Positions 1 to 8,551 of a DNA stretch of 40,735 nt are shown here, one piece after another. The DNA is taken from positions 1 through 40,735 of the IMG/VR virus record IMGVR_UViG_3300005264_000016; one strand, written 5' to 3'. The number at the start of each line of letters is the position of its first letter. Within the stretch, counting starts at the first letter, position 1. The notes under the pieces are model-generated. The model did not search any database. It saw only the letters and a list, made by a program, of their open reading frames with translations, and was not told the origin of the DNA. A program made the translations under genes and the position numbers. Source of the stretch: a virus.

Positions 1-44
1 TAATATAATACTTAGAATATAAAGAGAACCCACAGGAGGCTCGT

Positions 45-1187
45 ATGTCAGACGATAATGGTAGTAAGGATTGTGGTATACATCATAACAACGTTGCTAC
101 AATACCTACTACAACGAAAGCTGTAAGTACAGTTATTAATAGTGATAACAAGCATTTAATGAATTTTTGTTCTGGTAATTTAAAATTTAATGTGGTAAGC
201 TTAAAAATGAGTAAAAAGGAATTTCTTGGAAAAGAGTACACAGTCCTTCCAGCTACAATAATTAAGGAAGGTGCCTTTTACCCTGAAGGTTCAGATCCTG
301 AAAAAGGTGCGTTATTTGTATCATCTGACGCTATAGAGAAGAGCGCATTGCGTTGGAATGGTAGGGGGGTGTCTTTAAACCACCCTACAAACGACACGGC
401 TACCTTGAACACACCAACTGATTATAACAACCAATATTTAGGTCTTGTCTTTAACTCTAGATACAGTAGCTCTGAAAAAGCTATAAAAACAGAGTTTTGG
501 CTAGATTCAGAAAGAGCAAAGCCTATAATTGACAAAATAAAATCAGGTGACAAGATAGACGTTAGCATAGGTGCATACGGAACCTTTGGAAACGCCGAAG
601 GAAACATAGGCAATACTTATTATGGACATTCTTTTGAAAATATCAAACCCGATCATGTAGCAATATTGCCATTTTCTGATGGAGCATGCAGCTATGAACA
701 TGGTTGTGGTATAAGAGCTAAAAAAACACCAGAAAAAATTAAAGAACAAAAAAAGGAAATGGCTATTAAAATGAACGATTCAAAAAATAATTGCGATGAA
801 ACTTTATCAAATGATGTCGATAGTCACAGCATTGACAATATTAAGTCTTTACTTTGCCACGCGTCTCCCGAGTTAAGAAAATCTATCCAGATGGCGATGC
901 TGCAGCAAGAGACTGCAAAAGCTGACGTAATAGACAAAATAAATGCTATTGGCGGTGTCTCTTTTTGTGATAAGTTCTTTGAAAAAAACTCGACTACTGA
1001 TCTATCAAAAATAGTAGCTTTGGCAGACGCTAAAGTGGCTAATTTAAAGAAAATTGAAGATACTGAGATGGAAAGAAACGAAAAAGATGTAGCTAAAACC
1101 AACTTTTCATTAAAAACCCCAGCTCGTAATTCAAGAGAAGACCTTGACTATGTGGCTATCCCGAACATTAATTTACTAGATAAATAG
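45..1187 (+). CDS. Capsid maturation protease (DUF2213-like) with C-terminal scaffold-like region
   Basis: The 380-residue product resembles DUF2213 prohead proteases, which cleave scaffold and capsid during head maturation. Residues about 55-225 hold the protease-like part. Candidate catalytic residues are His113 (LNHPTN), Ser174 (DVSIGAYG) and His204 (PDHVAILP), the His-Ser-His set expected of assemblin-type proteases, followed by the GACSYEHGCG segment typical of the family. Residues 230-380 are charged and probably helical, as in protease-scaffold fusions. An in-frame ATG at 759 (Met239) could start a free scaffold, but the purine-rich stretch before it is very close. AGGAGG precedes the chosen start. 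The gene is first in the late operon that continues into capsid genes. The family assignment is by motif recognition and the scaffold role is inferred. Confidence 0.8.
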   Translation: MSDDNGSKDCGIHHNNVATIPTTTKAVSTVINSDNKHLMNFCSGNLKFNVVSLKMSKKEFLGKEYTVLPATIIKEGAFYPEGSDPEKGALFVSSDAIEKSALRWNGRGVSLNHPTNDTATLNTPTDYNNQYLGLVFNSRYSSSEKAIKTEFWLDSERAKPIIDKIKSGDKIDVSIGAYGTFGNAEGNIGNTYYGHSFENIKPDHVAILPFSDGACSYEHGCGIRAKKTPEKIKEQKKEMAIKMNDSKNNCDETLSNDVDSHSIDNIKSLLCHASPELRKSIQMAMLQQETAKADVIDKINAIGGVSFCDKFFEKNSTTDLSKIVALADAKVANLKKIEDTEMERNEKDVAKTNFSLKTPARNSREDLDYVAIPNINLLDK

Positions 1188-1196
1188 GATGATCTC

Positions 1197-1712
1197 GTGG
1201 CGAATAGATATAATACAATAAGGCTTAAAATTTACGGCAATCCCAGTGTCGAAGTAGAATACTATGCAGCAGCCGTCCTCCCTTCGGCTATAAAGCCGGG
1301 TATGTCAGTGGAGATACAACCAGACGGTACCATTATTCCTAATGCAGCAGCGGTCGCTACAGATCTACCAAGGCCTAAAATTATTGCGATATCTAACTCA
1401 TTAGTAGGCAAAGGAGTTAGTGAAGATTGGAATGATGTCGAAAACGACTACTTCGGCGAAGATCTCGTGTCATGTTATCAGGTACGGACAGGTGACAAAA
1501 TATGGGGCTGGTTGCCTCCGGGGGAAACCGCTCAAATAGGCGACCCTTTGTTCATGACAGGCTCTAATGTTGGAGCTGGATGGGCTGGATGCCTTGAACC
1601 TTGGCAGGCTGGTTTCGACACGAAAGCATACTTGCTTTTTGGTCATTCAGAGGAGCTTGTTGATAATTCTACTGGCTCAGTGCCTGTTAGAATAAATGCG
1701 ATAGCGTGGTGA
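1197..1712 (+). CDS. Capsid cement/decoration-like protein, paralog 1
   Basis: The 171-residue product begins at a GTG codon with AGGAT upstream. The segment around residues 60-115 (an -ISNSLVGKG- block, then D-LVSCYQVRTGDKIWGWL and AQIGDPL) resembles small phage cement or decoration proteins that sit on the capsid lattice. It is clearly paralogous to the next gene: both begin with a RYNT-RL--YG-P-VEVE block and share KPGM, DGTIIP, DWND, D-V-CY-VR-GDK and VPVRI. It lies between the protease and the major capsid protein, where decoration genes are usual. The exact role is inferred from position and general resemblance, and a capsid-stabilising function is not proven. Confidence 0.6.
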   Translation: MANRYNTIRLKIYGNPSVEVEYYAAAVLPSAIKPGMSVEIQPDGTIIPNAAAVATDLPRPKIIAISNSLVGKGVSEDWNDVENDYFGEDLVSCYQVRTGDKIWGWLPPGETAQIGDPLFMTGSNVGAGWAGCLEPWQAGFDTKAYLLFGHSEELVDNSTGSVPVRINAIAW

Positions 1713-1715
1713 TTA

Positions 1716-2204
1716 ATGGCTAGATATAATACAGTAAGACTAGCGACTTACGGGGCTCCTCCTGTAGAGGTTGAGCGATACTGCGCTGCTGCTATAAAAC
1801 CGGGTATGTTTTGCCATCTTGATACTGATGGTACTATCATTCCAGAAGACGCAGCTGGTGGTTCAGGGGGGGCCTCTCCCAAGCTGATTGCTATAGAAAA
1901 TACTCATTTAGGCATGGGGATAACCGACGATTGGAACGATAGTAGCCAAGACTACCAAACAGGCGATCTTGTTACTTGTTATCACGTTAGATCCGGTGAT
2001 AAAGTATGGTGTTGGCTAGGTGTCGGGCCTGATGCTAACGCCCGAATTGGACGGCAGTTTCACGCATGGGGTGCTGATACTGGGTTTGATGGAACGTTAC
2101 TAGTAAATAACAATAATCCTAGGGGTATAGTTGGAACCCCAAACGAAAACATAGACAATTCAGCAGGACTAGTGCCTGTTAGAATTGAAGTGATAATTTT
2201 ATAA
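1716..2204 (+). CDS. Capsid cement/decoration-like protein, paralog 2
   Basis: The 162-residue product is the second of a tandem pair and shares the whole domain plan of its upstream neighbour, including the N-terminal RYNTVRL block, the DDWNDSSQDY segment, TCYHVRSGDKVWCWL and the C-terminal LVPVRIEV. It lacks a few residues in the N-terminal loop and differs in the region after ARIGRQF. It starts three bases after the upstream stop, so translation is probably coupled. Two diverged copies suggest either two kinds of decoration subunit or a heteromeric one. Function is inferred from position. Confidence 0.6.
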   Translation: MARYNTVRLATYGAPPVEVERYCAAAIKPGMFCHLDTDGTIIPEDAAGGSGGASPKLIAIENTHLGMGITDDWNDSSQDYQTGDLVTCYHVRSGDKVWCWLGVGPDANARIGRQFHAWGADTGFDGTLLVNNNNPRGIVGTPNENIDNSAGLVPVRIEVIIL

Positions 2205-2216
2205 AGGACTTTCAAA

Positions 2217-3287
2217 ATGTCTGATAAAAAAGAAACTGCCGTCGATATGGAGTCAAATTACATCGCCGACGGTAAAGCGCACGGAGATATTGCTAAAGCT
2301 ATAATGGGCAACGAATACAGTCTTATGCAGATGGCTAAAAGATATAGAAACTTAAATTTTTCAGCTTTGCCAGCTAATTATTGGAAATATATAGATGATA
2401 TAGTCCATAGAGTAGCGAGGGAACAGCTTGTGGGGATGAAAGATATTCAGGCTGCTGGTGGTTTTGTCAATATGGACAGACGTGCTGGTACTGCTTACGA
2501 ATACTACAAGATCTCTGAAATGAGCAAGGGTAATTTTGCTATGACACCAGATGAGAGAGGCACCGCAGACGTTCTTGATTTCTCAACTGCACGTTTAGCA
2601 TTGCCTATTGCAAAAAAAGAGTTTTGGGTTGAAGTAAACCTAAATTCAACAGCTTCTAGAAACGGCTTTGACTTGATGATGGCACTCACAGAAGCTGCTA
2701 GTTTCCAGATTGCAAATGAGCTTGAAGAGTTTTTGTTCAATGGTCTTTTTGAGCTGGATGCTAATCTTAAAGCTTACGGCTACACAAAATGGCCTGATCG
2801 TAATATTTTCGACACTGCTGCTGGATTTGTGGACTGGAAAACCTTGATCGATCCGGTAATTCAATACCGACCAGATTTAGTGCTCAAGCAGCTTGTTGAT
2901 ATGGTAGAGGTTCTCTTCTTACAGAACCATTATGGACCGTATAAGCTTTATATCCCAAAAGAATACTCATACATACTTAGTATGGATTACACCACAGGCA
3001 CGACAGAACAGCCAGTTGTTGGAACTATTCGTGACCGTCTTATGATGATCGAAGGTCTTTCTAGCATTTCTGTTTCAAGAAAATTAGCAGATAACAATAT
3101 CTTGCTTGTTGAATTAACTCCAAGCTCGGTTCAGATAGTTAACGGTATTCCTTTGACTGTAATGGACTGGGAGCCTCCAAATTCACCGAACTGGAGACAC
3201 GAATATAAAGCAATGGCTTGTATGGTTCCGTTGTTTAAATCTGATTACAATGGTCAAAACGGAATTCTACATGGTTATGTAGGTTAA
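2217..3287 (+). CDS. Major capsid protein (HK97-fold type, inferred)
   Basis: The 356-residue product has the size, position and composition expected of the major head protein: it follows the protease and cement genes and precedes head-tail connector genes. The N-terminal 70 residues are helical and polar, and a globular body follows with features common in capsid subunits of this type (AAGGFVNMDRRAG, LPIAKKEFWVEVN, LELTPSSVQI-like C-terminal strands). AAGGACT lies before the ATG. No motif is diagnostic by eye, so the assignment rests mainly on gene order and size. A minor head protein is the main alternative but is unlikely, since no other capsid candidate exists. Confidence 0.8.
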   Translation: MSDKKETAVDMESNYIADGKAHGDIAKAIMGNEYSLMQMAKRYRNLNFSALPANYWKYIDDIVHRVAREQLVGMKDIQAAGGFVNMDRRAGTAYEYYKISEMSKGNFAMTPDERGTADVLDFSTARLALPIAKKEFWVEVNLNSTASRNGFDLMMALTEAASFQIANELEEFLFNGLFELDANLKAYGYTKWPDRNIFDTAAGFVDWKTLIDPVIQYRPDLVLKQLVDMVEVLFLQNHYGPYKLYIPKEYSYILSMDYTTGTTEQPVVGTIRDRLMMIEGLSSISVSRKLADNNILLVELTPSSVQIVNGIPLTVMDWEPPNSPNWRHEYKAMACMVPLFKSDYNGQNGILHGYVG

Positions 3288-3288
3288 T

Positions 3289-3687
3289 ATGGCAAATTTT
3301 ACTGTTCCATCCGTTGAGTATGTTAGAGAAATAATAGAAACAGAAGTTGATGATGCTGTTATTGAAGGGTGTATAGCTTCTGCTGCAGTAGCCGTGGAGT
3401 CAAGTATTCCTTACACCGCTATCAGAAACGATCTTGCATTAGAAATACAACGATGGCTGGCTGCTCATTTTGTTTCCGAACGAACACCAAACAGTAGAAT
3501 TATAGAGGAAAAAATTGGCGAATCAGGCATTAAATATAACTCTTCATCTTCAGTTATTGGCGCTAGTGGTAAAATAGAGCGGTTCTCGACCACTTTTTAT
3601 GGCAGAACAGCTATTGATCTGGACCCTACAGGGGCTTTAAGGGGTGTTAGCGGTAGACCCCGCAGGCAAAGGCTGTGTTCAGTATGA
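3289..3687 (+). CDS. Head-tail connector (adaptor-like) protein
   Basis: The 132-residue product starts one base after the capsid gene stop. Its first half is mostly helical with a hydrophobic pattern (YVREIIETEVDDAVIEGCIASAA, then LALEIQRWLAAHFVSERTP), and the second half is a Ser/Gly-rich arm. This is the plan of head-tail adaptors of the DUF4054/gp6-like group, which bind below the portal to close the head channel. The position directly after the capsid gene supports this. The specific family is inferred from general pattern, not from a signature motif. Confidence 0.6.
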   Translation: MANFTVPSVEYVREIIETEVDDAVIEGCIASAAVAVESSIPYTAIRNDLALEIQRWLAAHFVSERTPNSRIIEEKIGESGIKYNSSSSVIGASGKIERFSTTFYGRTAIDLDPTGALRGVSGRPRRQRLCSV

Positions 3688-4103
3688 GCTGGTTAACTAG
3701 GCTAATTAGAGAACCTACTTTGTATTGGCGGCCTCCTAGATCTGATGCTTTTGGTAATTTTTCATGGTTATATCCAGATCAGATAAAATGTAGATGGGAA
3801 TACAGAAATGAGTACCTACAGAGCTCATCTGGGGACGAGACGATCTCTAAAGCTACAATCTATACCAATACCTTGATTAGGGTAGGAGGTTATCTGTGGA
3901 GGGGCATGGAAATAGATGTAGCAAACGATTTCGCACCACCTCTTGGAGAATCGTCATATGACCAAGTCTCAAAGGCCACCAAAACTATGTTTGAGGATGA
4001 ATATGTATCTCAGTATGTTTATGCTCTAAGAGTTACTGATGTCAGCAGGATGAGCCTTTTAACAAACAACGATGTCTTTATATACAAAGTTTCTTTGACG
4101 TAA
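3684..4103 (+). CDS. Head-closure (stopper-like) protein
   Basis: The 139-residue product begins at ATG 3684, which overlaps the upstream TGA in an ATGA arrangement. A GTG nine bases upstream is possible, but the AAAGG at 3668-3672 is better spaced for the ATG. The protein is predicted to be mainly beta strand (TLYWRPPRSDAFGNFSW, KCRWEYRNEYLQ, ALRVTDVSRM). Size and position between the adaptor and the HK97 gp10-like gene match head-completion stopper proteins. No family motif was recognised with certainty. Confidence 0.5.
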   Translation: MSWLTRLIREPTLYWRPPRSDAFGNFSWLYPDQIKCRWEYRNEYLQSSSGDETISKATIYTNTLIRVGGYLWRGMEIDVANDFAPPLGESSYDQVSKATKTMFEDEYVSQYVYALRVTDVSRMSLLTNNDVFIYKVSLT

Positions 4104-4474
4104 TGGCTAAAACAAAAAATACGGCATCAGGTGGATTGAAAAAGTTGAACAATTTGATGGTCAGACATGTTTATGGTCAAGCCATGACAGCATTAACCTT
4201 GCAGGTTAAAAAGTTATCAATGAAAAAAACACCTGTTGATACTGGTTATTTGAAATCGGCAACTTTTACTCAATTGATGCGAGTTAGCGGTAAAGGAATA
4301 AAAGGTTCGGTTTTTAATACTGCTAATTACTCATTGTACGTTCACGAAGACTTACATGCTAAACATACTGTTGGTGATGCTAAATTCTTAGAAAAAGCTA
4401 CCAACGAAGTTAGACCTAAGGCAAGTCAAGTTTTGGGAGTATACGTGAAAAAAGCTTTGAATGGAAAAACATGA
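4103..4474 (+). CDS. HK97 gp10-like neck/tail completion protein
   Basis: The 123-residue product carries the pattern typical of HK97 gp10-like proteins: a helical N terminus, then MKKTPVDTGYLKSATF, a central YSLYVHEDLHAKH segment and a C-terminal helix. Such proteins act at the head-tail junction or in tail completion. Its ATG overlaps the upstream stop as TAATG, so it is translationally coupled. The next gene overlaps it by four bases. Confidence 0.72.
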   Translation: MAKTKNTASGGLKKLNNLMVRHVYGQAMTALTLQVKKLSMKKTPVDTGYLKSATFTQLMRVSGKGIKGSVFNTANYSLYVHEDLHAKHTVGDAKFLEKATNEVRPKASQVLGVYVKKALNGKT

Positions 4475-4869
4475 GACATTCACCATCGCACGACATTGCT
4501 ATTTTTCTTTCTGAAAATGGTTTTGGAGAATTAGGATATGATATTTTTGCGGACACCGAAGCACCGGATAAACCGAACGGTATTATCGCTGTTGAAGTCT
4601 ATGGAACCTATGCCCCAGCGTCTGCTAATATGTCCTACAAGCAACCCACTGTACAGGTCTTGGTTCGTGATGCTCTTGGTAATGGCTCAGCGTGCTCTGA
4701 TAAAATATATGCTATTGACGAGATTCTCCATGGGTTAGAAAGTGTAATTATTGGTGATACTAGGTACGCTTTTATTTTAAATACTAACGATCCAGTGAGG
4801 CTGAGGGGCGATAAGAACAAGCGTCCTGTCTGGGTAGTTAATTATAGATGTTTGTTGGGAGAAAAATAA
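4471..4869 (+). CDS. Tail terminator-like protein (minor capsid PF12691 type)
   Basis: The 132-residue product starts in an ATGA overlap with the gp10-like gene. The order of segments (DIAIFLSENGFGELGYDIF, then PTVQVLVRD, then a DEILHGLESVII helix and a C-terminal VWVVNYRCLLGE strand) matches the tail terminator or minor capsid group that caps the tail tube next to the major tail protein. Its position right before the tail tube gene agrees. The call is by pattern and synteny. Confidence 0.65.
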   Translation: MRHSPSHDIAIFLSENGFGELGYDIFADTEAPDKPNGIIAVEVYGTYAPASANMSYKQPTVQVLVRDALGNGSACSDKIYAIDEILHGLESVIIGDTRYAFILNTNDPVRLRGDKNKRPVWVVNYRCLLGEK

Positions 4870-5489
4870 TGGGAGACCATAAGAATACTCAAGCCATTCT
4901 TGGCAAAGATTTGACAGTTATGATGGGATACGAGGCTACGGCAAGGGAAGATTTTAAAGAAGTTTTCGAAGTTATAGAATTGACTCCTTTTTCGCCTACT
5001 AGAGCTGCTATAGACGTAACTTATTATAATAGTTCTATGTATAGAGATATTATACAAGGATTATATGATAACGCAGAGGTTACACTGAGGGGTAACTATG
5101 CTATCTCAGACCACAGATCTACTAGTCCAGACGACAAAAGGATTGTTTTTGCGAAGCTATGGGATTGGTTCCAAGATGATGAAGATACCTACACTGAGCC
5201 CCTAGATATCCTGATACAATACCCTAGATACAAACCAACTGATTTGTTTGGGTTTCATCTTTTCCAAGGACATATAACAACGCTAGAACTAGACCCTCCC
5301 CTTGATGCTCAATTGACGTACACGTGCACTCTGACTACCAGTGGTCCTATCAAATGGGCTACTAGTGACAGCCCTCCGGGTGTATTGCTTAAAGACAAGT
5401 GGTCAGAGCAGGGTAAAGGCAAAGCTATTAAAGCAGTTAAGAAAAATGATATTGCCGTAGCACGGCCTATAGTACCAAACTCAAATTAA
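4869..5489 (+). CDS. Major tail (tube) protein
   Basis: The 206-residue product starts at ATG 4869, overlapping the upstream TAA as TAATG; an in-frame codon at 4848 lies inside the upstream gene and is less likely. The central part has the pattern of tail tube subunits (EVIELTPFSPTRAAIDVTYY, then MYRDIIQGLYDNAEVTLRGNY, and LTYTCTLTTSGPIKWA near the end), with the strand-rich body and late TCTLT-SG strand usual in this group. It lies directly before the tail assembly chaperone pair, the standard order. Its subunits would stack into the tail tube around the tape measure. Confidence 0.78.
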   Translation: MGDHKNTQAILGKDLTVMMGYEATAREDFKEVFEVIELTPFSPTRAAIDVTYYNSSMYRDIIQGLYDNAEVTLRGNYAISDHRSTSPDDKRIVFAKLWDWFQDDEDTYTEPLDILIQYPRYKPTDLFGFHLFQGHITTLELDPPLDAQLTYTCTLTTSGPIKWATSDSPPGVLLKDKWSEQGKGKAIKAVKKNDIAVARPIVPNSN

Positions 5490-5511
5490 TTATTAAAAAA
5501 AGGAATAGTAC

Positions 5512-5886
5512 ATGACAACAGAAAGAAAATTCACAAAAACAATCATGAAAGATGATTTAATGCTTCCAGTTTCTACTTTTGAACATTTTGATATCGACTG
5601 CATGAGCGCTAGTATTAGAGTCCATGAATTAGGAATAAGGGATTTATTAGACTTTGAAAAGAAATATACAATCCCCGAGACAAATAAACTGAATATTAGA
5701 AATGGAGAAGCTATTTTTGACCTTTTAACACATTCTGTTAGAGATTCTGACGGTGAAAAAATATTCAATTCAGAAGAAGGACAGAAAGTTTTAGAATGTT
5801 TGCCTAGCAGTGTTGCTCAGAAGATGTTTCAGGTTGCTTTTAGATTGAGCTGGTTGCCAGAAACTGATAAAAAAAAAGAGAGTTAA
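5512..5886 (+). CDS. Tail assembly chaperone, short form (lambda G-like)
   Basis: The 124-residue product lies between the tail tube and tape measure genes, the invariant place of tail assembly chaperones that bind the tape measure before tube polymerisation. It begins after an AAAAAAAGGAATAG leader. Its last codons run through nine consecutive A residues at 5869-5877 before stopping at 5884-5886. The zero-frame end is only three codons past the A-run, which fits a termination product made when ribosomes do not slip. The sequence itself is not conserved enough to name a family, so the call rests on position and frameshift architecture. Confidence 0.8.
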   Translation: MTTERKFTKTIMKDDLMLPVSTFEHFDIDCMSASIRVHELGIRDLLDFEKKYTIPETNKLNIRNGEAIFDLLTHSVRDSDGEKIFNSEEGQKVLECLPSSVAQKMFQVAFRLSWLPETDKKKES

Positions 5887-6221
5887 GCGACAAGCAACTC
5901 TTATGTCATAGGCTGTGTTTAAGTCTGGGGTGTACAATCTCAGAATTATCGCAGCGTATGACTGTAAGTGAACTAAACGACTGGATTGAATACTACAGTC
6001 AAGAACCTTGGGGTTCTGTTGTTAGTGGGAAACGTCATGCGCTGACAACGTCTGTCATAGCAAATGTCGCACAATCCTTATCATCTAAAAGACAAAAACC
6101 GTTTAAGTTACAAGATTTTGAAATAGGGTGTACTAGCAAAAAACAGACTTCAGAACCTAAAAAAAGACCGTGGCAAGAAGTAAAATCAATGTTTGATGCT
6201 TTTTGTCCTAAAGGGAGCTAG
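5512..6221 (+). CDS. Tail assembly chaperone, frameshifted long form (lambda GT-like)
   Basis: A -1 slip on the A-run at 5869-5877 would fuse the short chaperone to the downstream frame and give about 236 residues (122 from the first frame, 114 from the second). The new frame is open from the slip site to 6221. It continues with LCHRLCLSLGCTISEL and then QRMTVSELNDWIEYYSQEPWG, the pattern of the C-terminal domain of tape-measure chaperones. This sequence runs in from upstream of the ATG at 5958, so an independent start there would cut the domain in half. The T part normally contacts the tail tube protein. The fusion is inferred, but both frame content and gene order support it strongly. Confidence 0.8.
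5869..5877 (+). promoter_or_regulatory. Programmed -1 ribosomal frameshift site (A9 slippery run)
   Basis: Nine consecutive A residues read as GAT AAA AAA AAA GAG in the zero frame form an A-AAA-AAA type slippery heptamer. The zero-frame stop follows at 5884-5886. A slip back by one base enters the frame that encodes the chaperone T domain up to 6221. The site lies at the conserved place for this event in siphovirus tail operons. Confidence 0.8.
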
Positions 6222-6223
6222 AT

Positions 6224-8551
6224 ATGGCTTTTAATGCAGGCACTATAGAGACTAAATTAGAGCTTAATGCTACAAGCTTTACGGCTTCCCTTAAAAAGAT
6301 GGAGTCCAGCTCCGCTAGATCGTCAAGATCAGTAGAAAGATCTGCAAGCAAACTAGAACGTAAAGTCAATTCGTCTATGAATGGCGTTGCTAATTCAATG
6401 GGTTCTATGGCGGCGTCAATGGGCTCTATAAAAACTAGCATGTCAAAGGTTAGCTCAAGTGTAGAGTCTGCTACGTCTCGTATGCAGTCATTTGGGAGTA
6501 AGACAACCTCATCTATTAAAAAAATAGAATCTCCTGTAAAAAAGTTAACAAAATCATTTTCAAAACTAAAAATAGGTATTCTTGGCCTTGCCACTACTGT
6601 TATTAGTGGTAAGCTAGTATCAAACTTTAAAGAACTTGCTAAGGAAGTTGGAACCAATGTTGCCAAAATGCAGTTTGTTACTGGATCTGCTAATGCCGCA
6701 AAAGCTAAATTTGAAGAGCTGAGTAAGACTGCTAACACGATGGGGATCTCTGTTAAGGCGTTGACCGGCTCGTATTCAGATTTTACAGCCGCGGCTAAGG
6801 GCACCTCAATGGAAGGTGAGAAAGCAGAGGGTTTGTTTATGGCGATGTCTAAGGCGGCATCGGTATTAGGGATGACAACAGATCAAACTAAAGGTTCCTT
6901 TCTGGCTTTATCACAGATGATGGGTGGAGGTACCGTTCGGGCTGAGGAATTGTTTATTCAATTAAACGATAAATTACCCGGTGCGGGTCGTATTTTTGCA
7001 AAAGCAATAGGCGTTTCAGTTTCTCAAATGCGTGACATGATGAAAAAAGGAGAGCTTCTATCAGAAGAAGTCCTTCCAAAAGTCACTGAGGAAATGGAAA
7101 AAGTTTTTAGTGCTCAGGCAAAAAAGAATGCCAAGGGCCTAACGGCTGAACTAAGTAGAAACGAGAATGCGTGGACGGATCTTAAAAAGGCCATATACGA
7201 CACCACAGAAGCCCCAGCAACCACTTTTTTCCAGACTCTTACTGGGTCTATCAACCTAGCAACTAAGGCCTTGAGAGGTTTTGCTAAGTTAAATTCAAAA
7301 ATGGTATCAATGTCTACGGGAACTGTTTCTTCTGGTCTTGGGTTCGCCCTTACTAACCCAGTTATTCCAGAATCTATCAAAGGTTCAGCAGCCGATACTT
7401 TCGCCAATAGAGACCCGTTTACAGACCCGATACAAAGAACTGAAATAGCAGGAGAACAGATACTATCAGTTGCTGATAATATCGAGTTAGAACTAGACGA
7501 CAGTAAATTGACCGCTGTAAGGACCCAAATAGAGCGGGCAATGGAAGATATTGCGTCTAGTGATATAAGTTCCAATCTGACTAGATCAGTGCATGATGGT
7601 TTAGCAAGCGTTAAAGGTGAATTAGACGAATTTTATAGCAGTTTGGGGTTTGGGGGCGATGATGCAATGTTGGGTGGCGAGGCATTATCTGATGGAATAA
7701 TGATAACCTTAAACAATATTGCTAGAAACGTAGTAGAGGGCACTAAGACTGTTGCTGAAGCCATGTCTGAAGCACAGCATATCATTAGTGAAGAGCAAGA
7801 AAGTATCATGCTCAAACAAGAGATAATAGCCGACAAAGAGTTAGAAGCTGCTGAAAAATTGAAAAAAGCAGCCGAGATAGCTGGGGAAGATTCTCTTGTT
7901 TTTTCTACTTTAGAGATAGGGATAAACGGCATGTCTGATGCTTTATCAACTTTTATTACAACTGGCAAGGTTGATTTTAAACAAATGGCTTTGTCTATGG
8001 TAGCAGAAATGCAAAAAATGATTGTTAAGATGTATATCCTAAAACCTTTGATGGAGTCGTTTAATATCAAAGGAGGTGGTTCAATGCCCTCGATGTCTGG
8101 CGGAGGCGTGGCTGCTGGTGGGCAAGTTTCTGCTTTTGCTAAAGGTGGCGTAATAGATGAAAAAATTTTAGGGATAGGCACTTCGTCAGGGAAAAAATAT
8201 TCGTTTGGGGAAAAAGGCCCTGAAGCTATAGTTCCTATGGATAAAAAAGCTGATAATTCTGCTGGTAAAGCTATGTCTAAGCTCGATCTTTCTGCCAATC
8301 AGGCTAATTACAAAATATCTAAATCTTTCAAAAACTCTAGCCAAGAAGATTATGGGGTTAAAAACGAAGCTATGGGGTCAGATACGAATACTCAAAAAAC
8401 AAATAATATAAACATTAGTATTTCTGCGCTTGACAGCAAAAGCGTTGTTGAGCTTATGAGAGAGAACCCTTCGGCTATCACTGGGCCTTTAACAGAATCG
8501 CTAACATTAGGCGATAGAGGCGTAACTTCAGCTATAAGGGGGTCTATGTAA
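6224..8551 (+). CDS. Tail tape measure protein
   Basis: The 775-residue product has the tape measure plan. The N terminus is Ser/Lys-rich and coiled-coil-like (residues 20-110), and a tape measure domain follows around residues 150-330 (TANTMGISVKALTG, LGMTTDQTKGSFLALSQMM, RAEELFIQLNDKLPGAG). A helical middle comes next. The C-terminal part resembles the lambda tape measure C domain, with AEMQKMIVKMYILKPLMES, a Gly-rich linker and FGEKGPEAIVPM. At roughly 0.15 nm per residue, the usual rule, the tail would be about 115 nm long. AAGGGAG precedes the start. It directly follows its chaperones and is translationally coupled to the next gene. Confidence 0.92.
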   Translation: MAFNAGTIETKLELNATSFTASLKKMESSSARSSRSVERSASKLERKVNSSMNGVANSMGSMAASMGSIKTSMSKVSSSVESATSRMQSFGSKTTSSIKKIESPVKKLTKSFSKLKIGILGLATTVISGKLVSNFKELAKEVGTNVAKMQFVTGSANAAKAKFEELSKTANTMGISVKALTGSYSDFTAAAKGTSMEGEKAEGLFMAMSKAASVLGMTTDQTKGSFLALSQMMGGGTVRAEELFIQLNDKLPGAGRIFAKAIGVSVSQMRDMMKKGELLSEEVLPKVTEEMEKVFSAQAKKNAKGLTAELSRNENAWTDLKKAIYDTTEAPATTFFQTLTGSINLATKALRGFAKLNSKMVSMSTGTVSSGLGFALTNPVIPESIKGSAADTFANRDPFTDPIQRTEIAGEQILSVADNIELELDDSKLTAVRTQIERAMEDIASSDISSNLTRSVHDGLASVKGELDEFYSSLGFGGDDAMLGGEALSDGIMITLNNIARNVVEGTKTVAEAMSEAQHIISEEQESIMLKQEIIADKELEAAEKLKKAAEIAGEDSLVFSTLEIGINGMSDALSTFITTGKVDFKQMALSMVAEMQKMIVKMYILKPLMESFNIKGGGSMPSMSGGGVAAGGQVSAFAKGGVIDEKILGIGTSSGKKYSFGEKGPEAIVPMDKKADNSAGKAMSKLDLSANQANYKISKSFKNSSQEDYGVKNEAMGSDTNTQKTNNINISISALDSKSVVELMRENPSAITGPLTESLTLGDRGVTSAIRGSM

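Noticed and set aside
5958-6221. Independent 87-codon gene downstream of the first chaperone
   Set aside because: The same frame is open and encodes family-like sequence upstream of the ATG to the slippery run, so it is better read as the frameshifted part of the long chaperone.
6208-8298. Long minus-strand frames (6208-6804, 7114-7575, 7633-8298) opposite the tape measure gene
   Set aside because: They are antisense to a clear tape measure gene, lack operon context, and have low-complexity Ser/Ile/Leu composition that mirrors the plus-strand codons.
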